Origin: Chthoniobacterales bacterium
Lineage (GTDB): Bacteria > Verrucomicrobiota > Verrucomicrobiia > Chthoniobacterales > JACTMZ01
Reading direction: 5' to 3'
Assembly: GCA_017853515.1 (NCBI GenBank)
Contig: JAFMJK010000266.1
Coordinates: 1-6,668 of the forward strand
DNA length: 6,668 nucleotides
Part shown: piece by piece, positions 5,704 through 6,668 of the stretch
Numbering within the stretch: position 1 is the first letter of the stretch
How the letters are laid out: every line of letters begins with the position of its first letter
Program-made: the position numbers and the translations under genes
The notes under the pieces: generated by a model
Told to the model about the DNA's origin: nothing
Seen by the model: only the letters and a program-made list of their open reading frames with translations
Databases searched by the model: none

Positions 5704-6263
5704 GACCTCCCCACGAGCTTGAGATTGCCAAGCACATTCTGGACTCAGAGGCCCGCCGTGACAAAAGTGGTCGCCTCTCTGTCTACCGCCTACCTGCTGG
5801 AGACGGGGGCGGCACTTTTGAAGTAGCTGGGATCAACGACAGATACCACCCAGAGGTAGCCACCCGTATTGCAGAGCTCATCGGGAAAAAGCAGTACTCG
5901 AAAGCGGAAGCCGAAGCTCTTGAGTACATTCTGAAGTTCACTGACTCTGTGGCAAACTGGGCGACTACCCCCTCTGCTGAGGCAGCTCTTCGTGACACCG
6001 CCTTCAACCGCGGCCCGACCGGGTGTGCGCGAATCCTTCAAATGGCTCTGAATGTGGATGTTGACGGCCTTGTTGGCCCCAAAACCCTATCAGCACTGCG
6101 ACGAGCTGAAGGAGAGCCTCGGGCTTTCTTGCTCAGGTTCCGCGAAGCCCGTGAGGCGTACGAGCTGAAAGTGGCCCCTCCGAAAGGGACACGAGCAAAA
6201 TTCTGGAAGGGGCTTGTAAATCGCTGGGATTCGACTACTAAGTTTGCCAACACTCTCGTCTGA
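5700..6263 (+). CDS. Endolysin: GH108-type lysozyme with peptidoglycan-binding half (187 aa)
   Basis: This is probably the phage lysozyme that cuts the glycan strands of peptidoglycan. The N-terminal part has ILDSEARRD with E17 at the position of the catalytic Glu of the family, where classical members have an EGG motif. It is followed by LPAGDGGGTFEVAGIN (31-46), matching the conserved D-x-GG-x-T...GI pattern. The C-terminal half has RDTAFNRGPTGCARILQMAL (98-117) and DGLVGPKTLSAL (122-133), typical of the PG_binding_3 domain that accompanies GH108, then FWKGLVNRWD (168-177). There is no signal peptide, so a holin is needed for release. It follows the spanin-like lipoprotein by an ATGA overlap and has no Shine-Dalgarno sequence. 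The replacement of EGG by EAR is a visible difference from the textbook form, though I recall phage homologues with this form. Confidence 0.85.
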   Translation: MRPPHELEIAKHILDSEARRDKSGRLSVYRLPAGDGGGTFEVAGINDRYHPEVATRIAELIGKKQYSKAEAEALEYILKFTDSVANWATTPSAEAALRDTAFNRGPTGCARILQMALNVDVDGLVGPKTLSALRRAEGEPRAFLLRFREAREAYELKVAPPKGTRAKFWKGLVNRWDSTTKFANTLV

Positions 6264-6265
6264 CT

Positions 6266-6595
6266 ATGGCTACTTGGCGCGGCAAAGAAGTCACCCTCGA
6301 TTCCCCTCGCAACATCCCCGGAGTCACTCCGTCAGGGAAGAAGAAGTCTGTATTTGTTCGAGACCCGAAGAGCGGGAAGATTCGCGTGGTTCACTTTGGG
6401 GCCAAAGGCTACGGCCATAACTACTCAGAGGCTGCCCGCAAATCGTATCTCGCCCGCTCTGCTGGGATTCGTGACAAGAGCGGAAAGCTGACCAAAGATG
6501 ACAAGACGAGCCCCAACTACTGGGCCCGTCGTGAGTTGTGGGCGGGCGCTGGCGGGGACCGCAAATCCCCTCCCAAGGGCAAGGGCAAGTATTGA
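6266..6595 (+). CDS. Small basic phage protein, DUF5754-like (109 aa)
   Basis: The ATG lies two bases after the lysozyme stop and has no Shine-Dalgarno sequence. The protein is rich in Lys, Arg and Gly. A beta hairpin is suggested by SVFVRDPKSGKIRVVHFG (28-45). It is followed by AKGYGHNYSEAARKSYLARS (46-65) and SPNYWARRELWAG (82-94), then a basic, disordered tail ending GKGKGKY. The order FGA-x-GY, R-x-x-Y-x-x-R and W-x-R-x-x-LW matches my recollection of DUF5754, a family found in phages and giant viruses with no known function. The basic character would allow nucleic-acid binding or a packaged structural role, but neither is shown. Its co-location with the lysis genes may reflect late expression only. 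Confidence 0.7.
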   Translation: MATWRGKEVTLDSPRNIPGVTPSGKKKSVFVRDPKSGKIRVVHFGAKGYGHNYSEAARKSYLARSAGIRDKSGKLTKDDKTSPNYWARRELWAGAGGDRKSPPKGKGKY

Positions 6596-6620
6596 CGGCG
6601 AGCATTTTGCCCGATACTGT
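6592..6620 (+). promoter_or_regulatory. Weak candidate promoter overlapping the end of the DUF5754-like gene
   Basis: TTGACG (6592-6597, five of six -35 matches) is followed after 17 bases by TACTGT (6615-6620, which keeps T1, A2 and T6 of the -10 box). Transcription starting about six bases further on would begin at or next to the ATG at 6626, giving a nearly leaderless mRNA. That would fit the general lack of Shine-Dalgarno sites here. The -10 match is poor and the host consensus unknown. Confidence 0.2.
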
Positions 6621-6626
6621 AGGGCA
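6608..6626 (+). promoter_or_regulatory. Short inverted repeat before the last gene start
   Basis: TGCCC (6608-6612) and GGGCA (6622-6626) form a 5-bp stem with a 9-base loop. The 3' arm ends on the first base of the putative ATG at 6626. It could be an operator, a translation-masking hairpin or chance. There is no T tract after it, so it is not a convincing terminator. Confidence 0.25.
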
Positions 6627-6668
6627 TGATCCGTCCGAAGCCTGACATTCCTGAGCGCGTACCAGTCC
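6626..6668 (+). CDS. Possible start of a further gene (partial, function unknown)
   Basis: An ATG at 6626 opens a frame that stays open to the window's edge, reading MIRPKPDIPERVPV. The 30 bases between the preceding stop and this ATG have no strong ribosome-binding site (GTAGGG at 6619-6624 is too close). Only 14 residues are visible, so function cannot be judged. The direction matches all other genes here. The true start could also be further downstream. Confidence 0.35.
   Translation, partial: MIRPKPDIPERVPV

Noticed and set aside
1..6668. tRNA genes, CRISPR arrays, insertion sequences, integrase or attachment sites
   Set aside because: No cloverleaf-like segment, regularly spaced repeats, transposase or recombinase motif, or flanking duplication was seen in reading the window.

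Overview
This window is a compact piece of a tailed double-stranded DNA phage or prophage. All supported genes lie on the + strand. It covers the end of the portal gene, the head-assembly genes, a lysis cassette and the start of an unidentified next gene. The host is probably Gram-negative, because the lysis cassette contains a lipoprotein with a clean lipobox that looks like an outer-membrane spanin subunit. Most start codons have no well-placed Shine-Dalgarno sequence. Together with the resemblance of the capsid, lysozyme and small membrane proteins to phages I associate with the Verrucomicrobia/Planctomycetes group, this suggests such a host. That is inference, not something the sequence proves.

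Head module (1-4211): a 5'-truncated portal protein with a Gln-rich coiled-coil tail; a 118-residue protein of unknown function; a 388-residue scaffold-like protein with a Pro/Ala/Asp-rich head and coiled-coil body; a 151-base non-coding leader with several inverted repeats; and the major capsid protein. A 14-bp perfect inverted repeat just after the capsid gene is the likely transcription terminator or RNA-stabilising hairpin.

Small-protein and lysis module (4301-6263): an acidic 86-residue protein; a beta-rich 139-residue protein; two small membrane proteins (holin candidates); a nested pair of overlapping genes that looks like an inner-membrane spanin and a lipoprotein spanin; and a GH108-type lysozyme with a peptidoglycan-binding C-terminal half. 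These genes are linked by repeated ATGA stop/start overlaps and look translationally coupled. Together they would open the inner membrane, cut peptidoglycan and disrupt the outer membrane.

End (6266-6668): a small basic protein resembling the phage/giant-virus family I recall as DUF5754, then a short non-coding stretch and a possible new gene running off the window. No tRNA, CRISPR array, insertion sequence or integrase was seen. The strongest unusual observation is the out-of-frame spanin pair.
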